64,000 bases of DNA, taken from contig NZ_JAASRM010000001.1 of NCBI RefSeq assembly GCF_011761565.1, positions 868,139 to 932,138 on the forward strand. The letters are read 5' to 3'. The position numbers and the translations under genes are program-made. Position 1 is the stretch's first letter; every line of letters starts with the position of its first letter. This stretch comes from Rhizomicrobium palustre. Its GTDB lineage: Bacteria > Pseudomonadota > Alphaproteobacteria > Micropepsales > Micropepsaceae. The notes under the pieces were generated by a model. That model saw only the letters and a program-made list of their open reading frames with translations. It was not told the DNA's origin and did not search any database. Below are positions 37,917-46,679 of the stretch, piece by piece.

Positions 37917-38779
37917 TGCAAGACTCCTTTGTCCTGAACGTTATTGCACAGGATGGTGGCCGCGTGGCGGCAAAACTCGCCTTTCTGGGCAAGCCCAAAT
38001 GGCTATCGCCAGGACATGCCTTCGATATCTCGATTCCGGGAGAAGGAGTGGTGTCGCTCTCGTCCGTGCGCGCGGCGGCGGGTGATGGCGCCGACATCAA
38101 TCTAGTGCCTGTCGCGGGGCGCAAGAAGAAGCTCCTCATCTCGGATATGGAATCCACCATCATCTCCTGCGAGTGCCTGGACGAGCTCGCCGAGATTGCA
38201 GGGATCAAGCCGAAGATCGCATCCATCACTGAACGCGCCATGCGGGGCGAGATCGCCTTTGAAGGGGCTTTGCGCGAACGCGTCGGGCTCTTGAAAGGGC
38301 TGAGGAAAGCGGACCTGGATCAGGTCTATCGCGAGAAGGCCACGCTGATCGACGGGGCGAAAGAATTTGTCGCCACCATGAAGAAGCACGGCGCCCATAC
38401 CATGCTGGTCTCGGGCGGCTTCACCTATTACACCGCGAAAATCGCCGAACTTGTGGGTTTCGACGAACACCAGGCCAATACGCTGAACCTCGACGGCGAG
38501 ACACTGGCGGGCACGGTGGGTGAACCCATTCTGGGCCGCGAAGCCAAGCTCGAAGCACTCGAGCGCGGTGTGAAGGCGTTCGGCTTGGACGCATCAGAGG
38601 CGCTCGCCATCGGCGATGGCGCCAATGATCTTGCCATGATCCAGCGCGCCGGAATGGGAGTCGCGTTCCACGCCAAGCCGGTGGTCGCCGCCGCGGCGGG
38701 CTTTGCCATCACCAACGGCAATTTGCGCGACGTCCTGTACCTGCAGGGGTACACGGACGAAGAGATTGTCAGCCAGTAA
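37916..38779 (+). CDS. serB: Phosphoserine phosphatase SerB
   Basis: HAD-family enzyme for the last step of serine synthesis. The 287 residues comprise an N-terminal ACT-like part (1-65) and the HAD core: motif I SDMESTII (Asp 77), motif II VSGGFTYYT and motif III/IV GDGANDLAMI. In motif I the usual second Asp is Glu 79 (codon GAA), a deviation from the DxD pattern. AAGGGA precedes the ATG. It is convergent with the rraB-like gene, with a dispersed repeat between. Confidence 0.93.
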   Translation: MQDSFVLNVIAQDGGRVAAKLAFLGKPKWLSPGHAFDISIPGEGVVSLSSVRAAAGDGADINLVPVAGRKKKLLISDMESTIISCECLDELAEIAGIKPKIASITERAMRGEIAFEGALRERVGLLKGLRKADLDQVYREKATLIDGAKEFVATMKKHGAHTMLVSGGFTYYTAKIAELVGFDEHQANTLNLDGETLAGTVGEPILGREAKLEALERGVKAFGLDASEALAIGDGANDLAMIQRAGMGVAFHAKPVVAAAAGFAITNGNLRDVLYLQGYTDEEIVSQ

Positions 38780-38787
38780 ACACTGTT

Positions 38788-38929
38788 GTCATCCCGGCCG
38801 AAGCATGGCGCAGCGCGCCACTGCGCAGAGCCGGGACCCACTCCAACACCATTCAGGCTTCGAAGTGGATCCCGGATCGCGCCCATGTACCAAACCAAAG
38901 CGGCGTCGCGGGCGCGTCCGGGATGACAG
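38788..38929. repeat. Dispersed palindromic repeat, copy 2
   Basis: About 142 bases bounded by GTCATCCCGGCC and GGGATGAC, sharing CAGAGCCGGGACC, TCAACACC-like and GGATCGCGCCCATGT blocks with 32923-33067. Like copy 1 it occupies the gap between two convergent genes. Confidence 0.8.
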
Positions 38930-38935
38930 GCTTCG

Positions 38936-39256
38936 TTAAATCTGCACGCCCCAATCCATGCAGTAGCCACCGAAGGGCTTGATCACGTCGCTGATCTTCG
39001 CCTGGGTCTCGGTGACGAATTCATAGGTGAGGACCGCCTCGATCCGCACCACAAGGGCGGGCACGTCTTCCTCGTCTTCGTCCATCAGCATGACTTCTTC
39101 ATAGGCTGCCGAAAGCGCGGCGACGGCTTCGTCGCTGGGCGGCCATTCGGCGAAATCCACGAAGAAATCCACCGGATAGGATTTCGTCAAATCGATGCCA
39201 TCCGCCTCGAGGCTGCGGAAGACGTCTCCGTCGGGGTCTTTGGGCCAATCCGTCAT
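38936..39256 (-). CDS. RraB-family protein (RNase E inhibitor-like)
   Basis: A 106-residue acidic protein matching the alphaproteobacterial RraB family by pattern: PDGDVFRSLEADGIDL at the start, VDFFVDFAEWPP, and the C-terminal LTYEFVT and PFGGYCMDWGV. In E. coli RraB modulates RNase E; whether this short form does is not known. Its ATG overlaps the stop of the DegP-like gene (TGATG), so it is co-translated with a periplasmic protease, an odd pairing. Confidence 0.8.
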   Translation of the reverse strand: MTDWPKDPDGDVFRSLEADGIDLTKSYPVDFFVDFAEWPPSDEAVAALSAAYEEVMLMDEDEEDVPALVVRIEAVLTYEFVTETQAKISDVIKPFGGYCMDWGVQI

Positions 39257-40668
39257 CAGAACCTCAGAGCTACATAGGTCAACGCACCAGCGCGATTGAC
39301 CAGAAGGACTTCTACTTTACGTCCAGAGCGCAGATCGGCATCGATCCGGCGCTGCACATCTTCGGGGGTGCGCACCATCTGGTCCTGCACGGCCACGATC
39401 ACATCGCCCGCGCGCAGGTTTTTCTCCTCGGCAGGGCTGTCGGGCATGACATCGGTAACGACCACGCCCTGGATCGAACCCGGCAAGCGAAAGGTCGCGC
39501 GGGTGGAGCCATTCAGCGGCGACAGGCTGAGGCCAAGCTGGCTGGTCTTGCGCGGTTTGGCGGGCGGGCCCTGACGCTGCGGTTTGGCGGGCGGATCAGC
39601 CAGACGCTGCACGGTGAGGCGCACGCTCATGGGGCGGCGATTGCGCATGATGTCGACCGTCACCGTCTTGCCGATGGGTGTGCCCGCAGCCGTGCGCGAC
39701 AGAGTGCGCGCATCGGGGATTTTCTTGCCGTCAAAGGCCGTGATGACGTCGCCGGTGCGAATGCCCGCGCGCGCGGCCGGACCATTGGGCGTGACGTTGC
39801 CGATCAGCGCACCGACCGGGCCCGGCAGGCCAAGCCCTTCGGCGAGGTCTGCGGTGACGGGCTGAATATTCACGCCCACCCAGCCACGGCGAACCTGACC
39901 GAACTGGCGCAGCTGATTGATGACGTCGCGCGCCAGATTGGAAGGAATGGCAAAGCCGATACCGACAGAGCCGCCGGTGGGCGAGAAGATCGCCGAGTTG
40001 ATCCCCACCACATTGCCGCCCATGTCGAACAAGGGACCACCGGAATTGCCGCGATTGATCGGCGCGTCGGTCTGGATGAATTCATCATAAGGCCCGGCAT
40101 CGATATTGCGGTTACGCGCGGAGACGATGCCGGCGGTGACGGTGGAGCCAAGACCGAAAGGATTGCCGATAGCGATCACCCAATCGCCAATCCGCGCCCG
40201 GTCCGAATCACCGAAATGGGCCGAGGGAATCGGGCGGCGGGGGTTGATCTTCAAAAGGGCGAGGTCGGTCTTGTCGTCACGCCCGACGAGCTTGGCCGGC
40301 AGCGAGGAACCGTCGTTCAGCATCACCGTGATCTGATCAGCATCCTCGATGACGTGGTTGTTGGTGACGATATAGCCCGACGGATCGATCACGAAACCGG
40401 AGCCGAGCGAGGTGACGTGGCGCGGCAGGTTGGATTTGGGGCCGGAGAAATTCTTGAACAGCTCTTCCAAAGGTGAGCCGGGCGCCACTTGCGGCAGTTC
40501 CACATTGCGCTGGCTGGGCTTCAGGGTCTGGCTGGTCGAGATGTTGACGACGGTCGGCAGCAATTGCTGGGAGAGATCAGCAAAGCTCTCAGGCGCACCA
40601 CGAGCAACCGCCGGAGCGGCCACCAGAAATGCCGCAAAAACCGCGATGACCGAAAAACGCGCCCGCAT
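39256..40668 (-). CDS. DegP/DegQ-family periplasmic serine protease
   Basis: Envelope quality-control protease, about 470 residues. Signal peptide MRARFSVIAVFAAFLVAAPAV; trypsin-like triad His 105 (TNNHVIEDA), Asp 135 (KTDLALLK) and Ser 209 (RGNSGGPL); two PDZ domains (about 290-380 and 400-470) separated by a Pro/Lys-rich linker. I chose the ATG at 40668 with AGGTG upstream; an earlier start would hide the signal peptide. HflC/HflK genes lie upstream on the same strand, a common alphaproteobacterial association. Confidence 0.94.
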   Translation of the reverse strand: MRARFSVIAVFAAFLVAAPAVARGAPESFADLSQQLLPTVVNISTSQTLKPSQRNVELPQVAPGSPLEELFKNFSGPKSNLPRHVTSLGSGFVIDPSGYIVTNNHVIEDADQITVMLNDGSSLPAKLVGRDDKTDLALLKINPRRPIPSAHFGDSDRARIGDWVIAIGNPFGLGSTVTAGIVSARNRNIDAGPYDEFIQTDAPINRGNSGGPLFDMGGNVVGINSAIFSPTGGSVGIGFAIPSNLARDVINQLRQFGQVRRGWVGVNIQPVTADLAEGLGLPGPVGALIGNVTPNGPAARAGIRTGDVITAFDGKKIPDARTLSRTAAGTPIGKTVTVDIMRNRRPMSVRLTVQRLADPPAKPQRQGPPAKPRKTSQLGLSLSPLNGSTRATFRLPGSIQGVVVTDVMPDSPAEEKNLRAGDVIVAVQDQMVRTPEDVQRRIDADLRSGRKVEVLLVNRAGALTYVALRF

Positions 40669-40827
40669 GGCCGTGCACCTGCAAAATCGAATGGCTTTGC
40701 CTAGCGCGAAGCGGCGCGCACCGAAAGAGCAAGCTTGAAAAAATGGCCAAGCGGGGCGCGGCTGCATCAAAGAAGGGGGAGGATATTATTCCTTTTTAGC
40801 AAGGGGGGCCGGGCATTCAGTTCGAAC

Positions 40828-41012
40828 TACCCTCCCTTTGAGGGAGGGTCGAAAAATTGGAGCGGAGCAGAAATTTTTCGGGGAGGGGTCTGTCGTAGCG
40901 ATTGGGATGAAGTCTCCGCGCCGAGCACTCCTAAACCGTAATTCCTCTCAGGCCGCGACATACCCCTCCCCGAAATTTGCTTTCGCAAATTTCGACCCTC
41001 CCTCAAAGGGAG
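40828..41012. repeat. Long inverted pair of palindromic elements
   Basis: Two copies of a roughly 70-base element in opposite orientation. Each begins with a hairpin (ACCCTCCCTTTGAGGGAGGGT), then TCGAAA, an AAATTT-type stem, and CGGGGAGGGGT. The outer edges are 40828-40890 and 40955-41012. It lies between the DegP-like gene and the msrC-like gene and shares its plan with the elements at 34202-34374. Confidence 0.8.
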
Positions 41013-41040
41013 GGTGTAAGCATTTTATTCCCCTCACACC

Positions 41041-41508
41041 CTAACTCCAATCATCACTCGCCGTGACCCAGTAGCGGGCGAGCGCCTCAACGCCTTTGAT
41101 GTCCTCTTCATCAAAGCGGGCGAGGACGGGGCTATCGAGGTCAATCACGCCGACGATGGTGCCGAAGCGGTGAAGCGGAACCACCAGCTCGGAATTGGAG
41201 GCTTCATCACAAGCGACATGGCCGGGGAATTTGTGCACGTCCGGAACGACAATGACCTTTTCCTGCGCGACGGCCGTGCCGCAGACGCCGAGGCCGACCT
41301 GCAGCCTTGTGCAGGCGGGCTTGCCCATGAAGGGCCCCAAGACCAGCCAGCGTCCTTTGCGGAAATAGAACCCCGCCCAATTTATATCCGGCAGGAAGTG
41401 GAACATCAGCGCGGAGAAATTGGCCGCATTGGCGATGGGATTACGCTCCCCCGCCGCGCGTACCCGCGCCTCATCTTCTAATTTGCGATACAGCTCGGCC
41501 TTGCTCAT
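41041..41508 (-). CDS. msrC: Free methionine-(R)-sulfoxide reductase (GAF type)
   Basis: A 155-residue GAF-domain protein that reduces free Met-R-sulfoxide. The three family cysteines are present as GKPACTRL (66), GVCGTAV (76) and GHVACDE (100), with the same 10 and 24 spacings as E. coli MsrC. The ATG at 41508 (MSKAELY) is preferred to an upstream start at 41577. Its upstream neighbour hflC is 93 bases away on the same strand. Confidence 0.92.
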   Translation of the reverse strand: MSKAELYRKLEDEARVRAAGERNPIANAANFSALMFHFLPDINWAGFYFRKGRWLVLGPFMGKPACTRLQVGLGVCGTAVAQEKVIVVPDVHKFPGHVACDEASNSELVVPLHRFGTIVGVIDLDSPVLARFDEEDIKGVEALARYWVTASDDWS

Positions 41509-41601
41509 GGCGCCCCGCGCGGCTGCGATACGCAAGAAGGCTATACCCGTTTGCGTTGCGTACAGGCGTGGCACCACGTCTCATGCGGGCATCAACATGC
41601 T

Positions 41602-42483
41602 TTATTTCCGCTTACCTGCGGCGCCTGGACCTTCACCGAAATATTTCAGGAAGTCGCTCTTGGGCGAAATGATCAGGGTCGTGTTGGAACCCTGCATGCT
41701 GTCCTGATAGGCCTGCATCGAGCGCCAGAAGGCATAAAAGGACGGGTCCTGGTTAAAGGCTGCCGCGGTGATCTTGGTCTTCTGGGCATCGCCCTCGCCC
41801 CGGATGATCGCCGCCTGGCTCATCGCTTCGGCTTTGATCACAATCGCTTCGCGATCGGCGCGGGCCTTGATGAGCTGGGCCACGGCATCGCCTTCCGCGC
41901 GGTATTGCGTGGCTTGGCGCTCACGCTCCTTGTTCATACGCTGATAAATCGCGTCGCTGTTCTCGCCCGGCAAATCGGCTCGGCGGATCCGCACATCCAC
42001 CACTGTGATGCCCCACTGCTTAGTGTCGGCGTTCATGCGATCACGGATCTGGCGCATGAGCTGGCTGCGCTTGCCCGAGAGCATGGCGGTGAAATTCTCA
42101 GACCCCAAGACCTCGCGGATATTCGAGGAGAGGATCGCTTTGAGCGAATCCACCGCGCGGTCGAATTCGGGCTGGGCCTGATTGAAGAGCAAGGGATCGG
42201 CGATGCGCCAGCGGGCATAGGCATCCACCACGATGCGCTTCCTATCGAGCGTGATCACCTCTTCGGACTGGGCATCGAGATTGAGCAGGCGCCGGTCGAA
42301 GAAATAGGCCCGCTGCAACGGCGATTTGAAATGCAGCCCCGGATCGGAAACGATCCCTACCGGCGCGCCGAATTGGACGAGCAGCACCTGCTGGGTCTGC
42401 GACACGGTGTAGACGCAGGAAATGAAGACGCCCAAGAGAAGCAGGACGCCCACCGCCATCACCAAAGACAGAGCGCGGTTCAT
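41602..42483 (-). CDS. hflC: HflC, SPFH membrane protease regulator
   Basis: Partner of HflK in the complex that surrounds and modulates FtsH. One N-terminal membrane segment (about 8-28), an SPFH domain (about 30-190) and a helical C-terminus with RADREAIVIKAEAMSQAAI. 293 residues. Its ATG overlaps the hflK stop by 4 bases. Confidence 0.95.
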   Translation of the reverse strand: MNRALSLVMAVGVLLLLGVFISCVYTVSQTQQVLLVQFGAPVGIVSDPGLHFKSPLQRAYFFDRRLLNLDAQSEEVITLDRKRIVVDAYARWRIADPLLFNQAQPEFDRAVDSLKAILSSNIREVLGSENFTAMLSGKRSQLMRQIRDRMNADTKQWGITVVDVRIRRADLPGENSDAIYQRMNKERERQATQYRAEGDAVAQLIKARADREAIVIKAEAMSQAAIIRGEGDAQKTKITAAAFNQDPSFYAFWRSMQAYQDSMQGSNTTLIISPKSDFLKYFGEGPGAAGKRK

Positions 42484-43685
42484 TGGATGTCTGCCTTTTC
42501 TGCCGCCTTGGGGGCTTCATCCTGCTTCGGTGCCATTTTCGACGGCATCGGCGGGAGTTGCAGATAGGGCATCACGCCCTTGGCGGCGTCGTCGACAATC
42601 ACCTTGTTCATCGAGCCCATGACCTGGGACATCGTTTCGATATAGATGCGGCGGCGGGTGACTTCCGGCGCCTTCTTGTATTCCTGATAGACGGCGTTGA
42701 AGCGCTGCGCCTCGCCGGTCGCCAGCGCCACGACCTGCGCCTTATAGCCTTCGGCTTCCTGGATGATATGGGCCGCCGCGCCTTTGGCTTCGGGGATCAC
42801 CGAATTCCTATAGGCCTCGGCCTCGCTGCGCTTCCTGTCCTGATCGGCGAGTGCCTTTTGCACATCGAGATAGGCGGCGCGCACCTGGGTGGGCGTCTCG
42901 GCCTTCTGCATCTTCACGCCCACGATCTCGACACCGGCATTATAGGAATCGAGCATCTGCTGCATCAGGCGCTGGACGCGGAGCTGAATCTCCTCGCGAT
43001 GCGAGGTCATGATGAGATCGATACGGTCCTGGCCGACAGCCTCGCGCATCGCGCTTTCGGCCACTGCTTTCACCGTGTCGCCATTCTTGGCGCCGAGATC
43101 AACATTGAAGAGCCAGGCATTGGCGTCTTTGATGCGCCAGTTCACCGTGAACTGCATATCGACGATATTCTCGTCGCCGGTGAGCATATAGCTCTCGTCG
43201 GTGATGTCTTCGGACTGCTTGTCGGAGATCTGCTTGAAGCCGACATCGACCTGATTGATCTTTTTGACGTTCGGCGTGTAGGCGGTCTCGATCGGCCAGG
43301 GCAGATGATAATGCGTGCCCGGTCCGGTGTGCTTGATGAAGGCGCCGAAGCGCAAGACCACACCCTGCTCTTGCGGGTTGACGGTGTAGACGCCGGAGAC
43401 AAGCCAGAGCCCGACCGCCAGTGCAGCCATGGCGCTGAGGCCGTTGCGGCCAAGCGCCCCGGGGGGGACATGGCGGCGCAGCTCTTCCCACCATTTGGAG
43501 AGCAAGGTCTCGAAATCTGGCGGACGCAAGCCCGAGGGTTCGTCCTGCGGCGGACGTTTAGCAGGCTTGGTGGGCTGGCCCCAAGGGCCTTTCACCTGGC
43601 TCCCGCCAGGGTTGGCCTCGCCCGCAGGCTTGGAGCCGTCATTTGGGCCGTTCTCCTGGCCACCCGTCTGGTTCGTCCAAGGCAC
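42480..43685 (-). CDS. hflK: HflK, SPFH membrane protease regulator
   Basis: First gene of the hflKC pair, 401 residues. A Gly/Pro-rich cytoplasmic N-terminus (1-75) precedes one membrane segment (about 84-102), the SPFH domain (QEQGVVLRFGAF onward) and a helical region (QDRKRSEAEAYRNSVIPEAK). It is divergent from mrp with 65 bases between. Confidence 0.95.
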   Translation of the reverse strand: MPWTNQTGGQENGPNDGSKPAGEANPGGSQVKGPWGQPTKPAKRPPQDEPSGLRPPDFETLLSKWWEELRRHVPPGALGRNGLSAMAALAVGLWLVSGVYTVNPQEQGVVLRFGAFIKHTGPGTHYHLPWPIETAYTPNVKKINQVDVGFKQISDKQSEDITDESYMLTGDENIVDMQFTVNWRIKDANAWLFNVDLGAKNGDTVKAVAESAMREAVGQDRIDLIMTSHREEIQLRVQRLMQQMLDSYNAGVEIVGVKMQKAETPTQVRAAYLDVQKALADQDRKRSEAEAYRNSVIPEAKGAAAHIIQEAEGYKAQVVALATGEAQRFNAVYQEYKKAPEVTRRRIYIETMSQVMGSMNKVIVDDAAKGVMPYLQLPPMPSKMAPKQDEAPKAAEKADIQ

Positions 43686-43750
43686 GGGCCTTGTTTCCTT
43701 GTTTTCGCCGTCGGCGCGGTTATATGAGCATCCTTCGAAAGGCGCAAACC

Positions 43751-44863
43751 ATGGCTACGCGTGACGACATTCTTCGGGCGCTCGACGGCGTGATTGATCC
43801 CGTTTCGGGGCGCAGCATCGTGCATGAGGACATGATCCAGGGCCTGGTCTTGCGCGACGGGCATGTGGGTTTTGCCGTGGAGGTGGCCCCGAGCCGCGGC
43901 GCCAGCGCTGAGCCATTGCGCCGCGCCTGCCAGGAGGCGGTCGAAAAGCTTGCCGGCATCCTTTCGGTCACCGCCGTTTTGACCGCGCATAGCGAGCCGC
44001 AGGCTGCGCATAGCCATAAGCATGATCATGGTCATGGCAATAAGCCGCGCCAGACTCCGCCCCCGGCGCAAGGCATCGAAGGCGTGACCTCCGTCATCGC
44101 GGTGGCGAGCGGCAAGGGCGGCGTCGGCAAATCCACGGTCGCGGTCAATCTGGCGCTGGCCCTCGCGGCGAAGGGACTGAAGGTCGGTCTTCTGGATGCG
44201 GATATTTATGGCCCGAGCGTGCCGCGCCTTTTAGACATTAAGGAGCGCCCGCAAGGCATCGATGGCAAATTCGTGCCGATCGAGAAATACGGCATCAAGG
44301 CGATCTCCATCGGCCTCTTCCTGGAAGAGGATCAGGCCACCATCTGGCGCGGCCCGATGGTGCAAAGCGCCCTTGTGCAGATGATCAATGACGGGCTTTG
44401 GGCGCCGCTCGACGTCCTGGTGATCGACATGCCGCCCGGCACGGGGGACGTGCAGCTTACCATCGCACAACGCCTGCCCCTCAAAGGTGCGGTGATCGTG
44501 TCGACGCCGCAGGATATCGCGCTGATCGATGCGCGGCGCGGCATCGCCATGTTCCATAAGACGCAGGTGCCCATTCTCGGCATTGTGGAGAATATGAGCA
44601 CCTACATCTGTCCCAATTGCGGACATGAAAGCCATATTTTCGGCCATGGCGGCGCCAGAGAGACCGCAAAGACACTCGGCGAAGCTTTCCTGGGTGAAAT
44701 TCCATTAAATACGGCCATAAGGCTGACTTCCGACGGCGGAAAGCCTATCGTCGCAGCAGCGCCGGACAGTCCGGAGGCCCGTGCTTTTCTGTTGATTGCC
44801 GATCAGGTGGCGGCGAAACTCTCGAAGGGCGAGCGCGCCCAGCCTAAAATCGTGATCGAGTAG
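43751..44863 (+). CDS. mrp: Mrp/ApbC iron-sulfur cluster carrier ATPase
   Basis: P-loop scaffold that binds and transfers Fe-S clusters. Order: MIP18/DUF59 domain (1-80), a His-rich linker (HSHKHDHGHG, about 87-96), ParA-like ATPase with GKGGVGKST (about 121-129), and the cluster-binding CPNCGHE. 370 residues from the ATG at 43751; the frame is open upstream to 43643 but that part overlaps hflK. The His-rich linker may bind metal. Confidence 0.95.
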   Translation: MATRDDILRALDGVIDPVSGRSIVHEDMIQGLVLRDGHVGFAVEVAPSRGASAEPLRRACQEAVEKLAGILSVTAVLTAHSEPQAAHSHKHDHGHGNKPRQTPPPAQGIEGVTSVIAVASGKGGVGKSTVAVNLALALAAKGLKVGLLDADIYGPSVPRLLDIKERPQGIDGKFVPIEKYGIKAISIGLFLEEDQATIWRGPMVQSALVQMINDGLWAPLDVLVIDMPPGTGDVQLTIAQRLPLKGAVIVSTPQDIALIDARRGIAMFHKTQVPILGIVENMSTYICPNCGHESHIFGHGGARETAKTLGEAFLGEIPLNTAIRLTSDGGKPIVAAAPDSPEARAFLLIADQVAAKLSKGERAQPKIVIE

Positions 44864-44934
44864 CGGGGCTAACCGCTTCGCACCAAACGCCTCGCCAACG
44901 AAACTTTTGCCAATTTGGGGTTCTCTTTTTATCC

Positions 44935-45582
44935 ATGGTCGCTCCTAAGCCGCAAATCCGCAGCATGTTCGCGACGCCTGTGTGCGTGCATTACCTGCCG
45001 GTCGCACAGGAGTTCAATGCTGAGCTCCGCCCCCTGATTCTTGACCGCCAGCAGAAAGAGCCGCTGCATACTGGCCCAGCCCAGAACGGTTCACATCAGG
45101 GCTGGCGTTCTTCCCCGGATTTGGAAAGCTGGGGCGGTTCACAGATTCAAACCCTGTTCCGGGTGGCGCGCGAGCAAGCAGATAATTTGACGGCCAACCG
45201 CAATGGCTCGCGCGTTGTGCTGGATTGGAAAGTTCAGGCCTGGGCCGCAGTGCGCAGCAAGGGCGAATATCTCGAACGCAACGCCCGGCCCGGCTGGTAT
45301 TGGTCCGGCATCTATTATGTCGACGACGGCTATAACAAGCAGGATGACGAGGCGCTGGGCGGCGAAGCCGAACTCGCCGATCCGCGTGGCGTTTTGCCGG
45401 CGATGCTCGCCCCGCAATATGGCTTTCGCGTTCCGAACGGGCTGACGGCCGGACAAGTCGAACTCATCCGGCCGCAGACGGGTATGATTATCCTGCACCC
45501 CTCCTGGCTGCCACGCGGCGAACACCGCTTCGATGGCGCAGGCCAAAGGGTCACGATCGAGTTCGACCTGACCTTGCCCTGA
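44935..45582 (+). CDS. Putative 2OG-Fe(II) oxygenase-like protein
   Basis: A 215-residue protein resembling the putative 2OG-Fe(II) oxygenase family (TIGR02466/PF13759) by the pattern MFATPVCVHYLP, WYWSGIYYV, LADPR and HPSWLPRGEHRFDG followed by RVTIEFDL. The His of the C-terminal part and Arg of the last strand are present; I cannot confirm the complete iron triad by eye. No partner gene is evident. Its last 32 bases overlap the convergent secreted-protein gene. Confidence 0.7.
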   Translation: MVAPKPQIRSMFATPVCVHYLPVAQEFNAELRPLILDRQQKEPLHTGPAQNGSHQGWRSSPDLESWGGSQIQTLFRVAREQADNLTANRNGSRVVLDWKVQAWAAVRSKGEYLERNARPGWYWSGIYYVDDGYNKQDDEALGGEAELADPRGVLPAMLAPQYGFRVPNGLTAGQVELIRPQTGMIILHPSWLPRGEHRFDGAGQRVTIEFDLTLP

Positions 45583-46099
45583 AAAGACCCAGGAGCAGCA
45601 GCGATGCGCTCAGCACCGGCAGCGATGCCGGCGCTGGCACCCCCCAAGACCCGAAGCTCACACAGGCACCGCTGTCAAAGCAGGGCAAGGTTTCGTCGCT
45701 GCCCGCCAGAATATAATAAGGCGTCACTTGGTAGCTGTTGGCGTTCAGCGCATCGACATAGAACATCGTGAGATTGTCGCCGGAGACGCTGATGTTCCAA
45801 AAGGGAAGCCCAAAATTGCAGGCTGATGAATCGGCGCAGGCCGGAACAAGATCCGCCAAAGTGACTGCCGGCATGTTGGGCGCATCAATTTCCAAGCTTA
45901 AGAGCCCGCCAAAATTGGCCGGGTCGTCGGATGAGTTCGCAACGACAGGGGCGGAGCCATCCACCCAGCTATAATGGCCGTGGATATAAAGACCCGGCGT
46001 GCTCATCGAGCTTTGCTGCCAGTAATAGGTCGTGACCGATGCGCTTGCCGCTGCTGCGAGCCAAGCGAACATCAGCCCCAGTAAGAGCACTCGTTTCAT
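45551..46099 (-). CDS. Secreted protein with VPLPA/PEP-CTERM-like sorting tail
   Basis: A 182-residue exported protein: signal peptide MKRVLLLGLMFAWLAAAASA, a beta-rich body with four cysteines, and a C-terminal tripartite tail (VPAPASLPVL, hydrophobic segment, then FRARSGRTRS). This resembles exosortase-recognised sorting signals. Function is unknown; family members are surface or matrix proteins. No exosortase gene is in the window. TCCTCC-type complement of a ribosome site precedes the ATG. Confidence 0.65.
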   Translation of the reverse strand: MKRVLLLGLMFAWLAAAASASVTTYYWQQSSMSTPGLYIHGHYSWVDGSAPVVANSSDDPANFGGLLSLEIDAPNMPAVTLADLVPACADSSACNFGLPFWNISVSGDNLTMFYVDALNANSYQVTPYYILAGSDETLPCFDSGACVSFGSWGVPAPASLPVLSASLLLLGLFRARSGRTRS

Positions 46100-46240
46100 C
46101 TTGTCCTCCTTAGCCGCGCTGCGGCTCGGGAAGCCAAAAGCAAGCTACGCGCCAAAGACGCAAACTCAAGAAAATCAAAACGATAGCGCCCGTGGTGGCG
46201 GCAACACGCAGCGCCGCTGTAAGGTCTTTTTACACACATC

Positions 46241-46273
46241 AAAAATAGTCTCGCGCTCTAAGACGCGCGAGAC
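46241..46273 (-). terminator. Intrinsic terminator
   Basis: GTCTCGCGC and GCGCGAGAC form a perfect 9-base stem with an 8-base loop. On the minus strand it is followed by TATTTTT. It closes the small secreted-protein gene that ends at 46285. Confidence 0.85.
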
Positions 46274-46284
46274 GGCTTTGGCGC

Positions 46285-46644
46285 CTATTTCACGATGCCT
46301 TGGACGAGTTCGAATTTGCGCCCGTTCATCGTCCACTTCTCGCCGACGGCGTGCTTCTCAACCTTGTCGCATTCCGGATTGGGATGCATCGGCGGGGTCT
46401 TGTCGAAATAGAGGCAGATTTTTCCGTCCTCTATCTTCCACTTGCCGCTGACATCGAGAATCCAGTTGCCGCCTGAGAAGGTGTGGTCCTGCTTGTAATA
46501 GATATGCGAGGTACCAAGCGTTTCGTGCACCAGCGTGGTGTTGCCATAGCGGCTGGCCATAATCTCGTCATCGCTGGCATTGTCGGCGAAAGCGGCCATT
46601 GGCGCCAAAGCCAGCGCCGCGAAAGCAAAGCTACGAATGCGCAT
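46285..46644 (-). CDS. Small exported protein of unknown function
   Basis: A 119-residue protein with a signal peptide (MRIRSFAFAALALAPMAAFA). The mature part is hydrophilic, probably a small beta-barrel, with two cysteines (KICLYFD and NPECDKVE) that could form a disulfide in the periplasm. I do not recognise the family. A good terminator follows, and the folA gene lies 35 bases upstream on the same strand, so read-through from folA is possible. Confidence 0.7.
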   Translation of the reverse strand: MRIRSFAFAALALAPMAAFADNASDDEIMASRYGNTTLVHETLGTSHIYYKQDHTFSGGNWILDVSGKWKIEDGKICLYFDKTPPMHPNPECDKVEKHAVGEKWTMNGRKFELVQGIVK

Positions 46645-46679
46645 GTGTTTCCCCCAGATGATATTGTTATGGGGAAATA

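Noticed and set aside
34202..41012. CRISPR-like appearance of repeated GC-rich palindromes
   Set aside because: Spacing is irregular, copies are inverted, and no cas genes are present.
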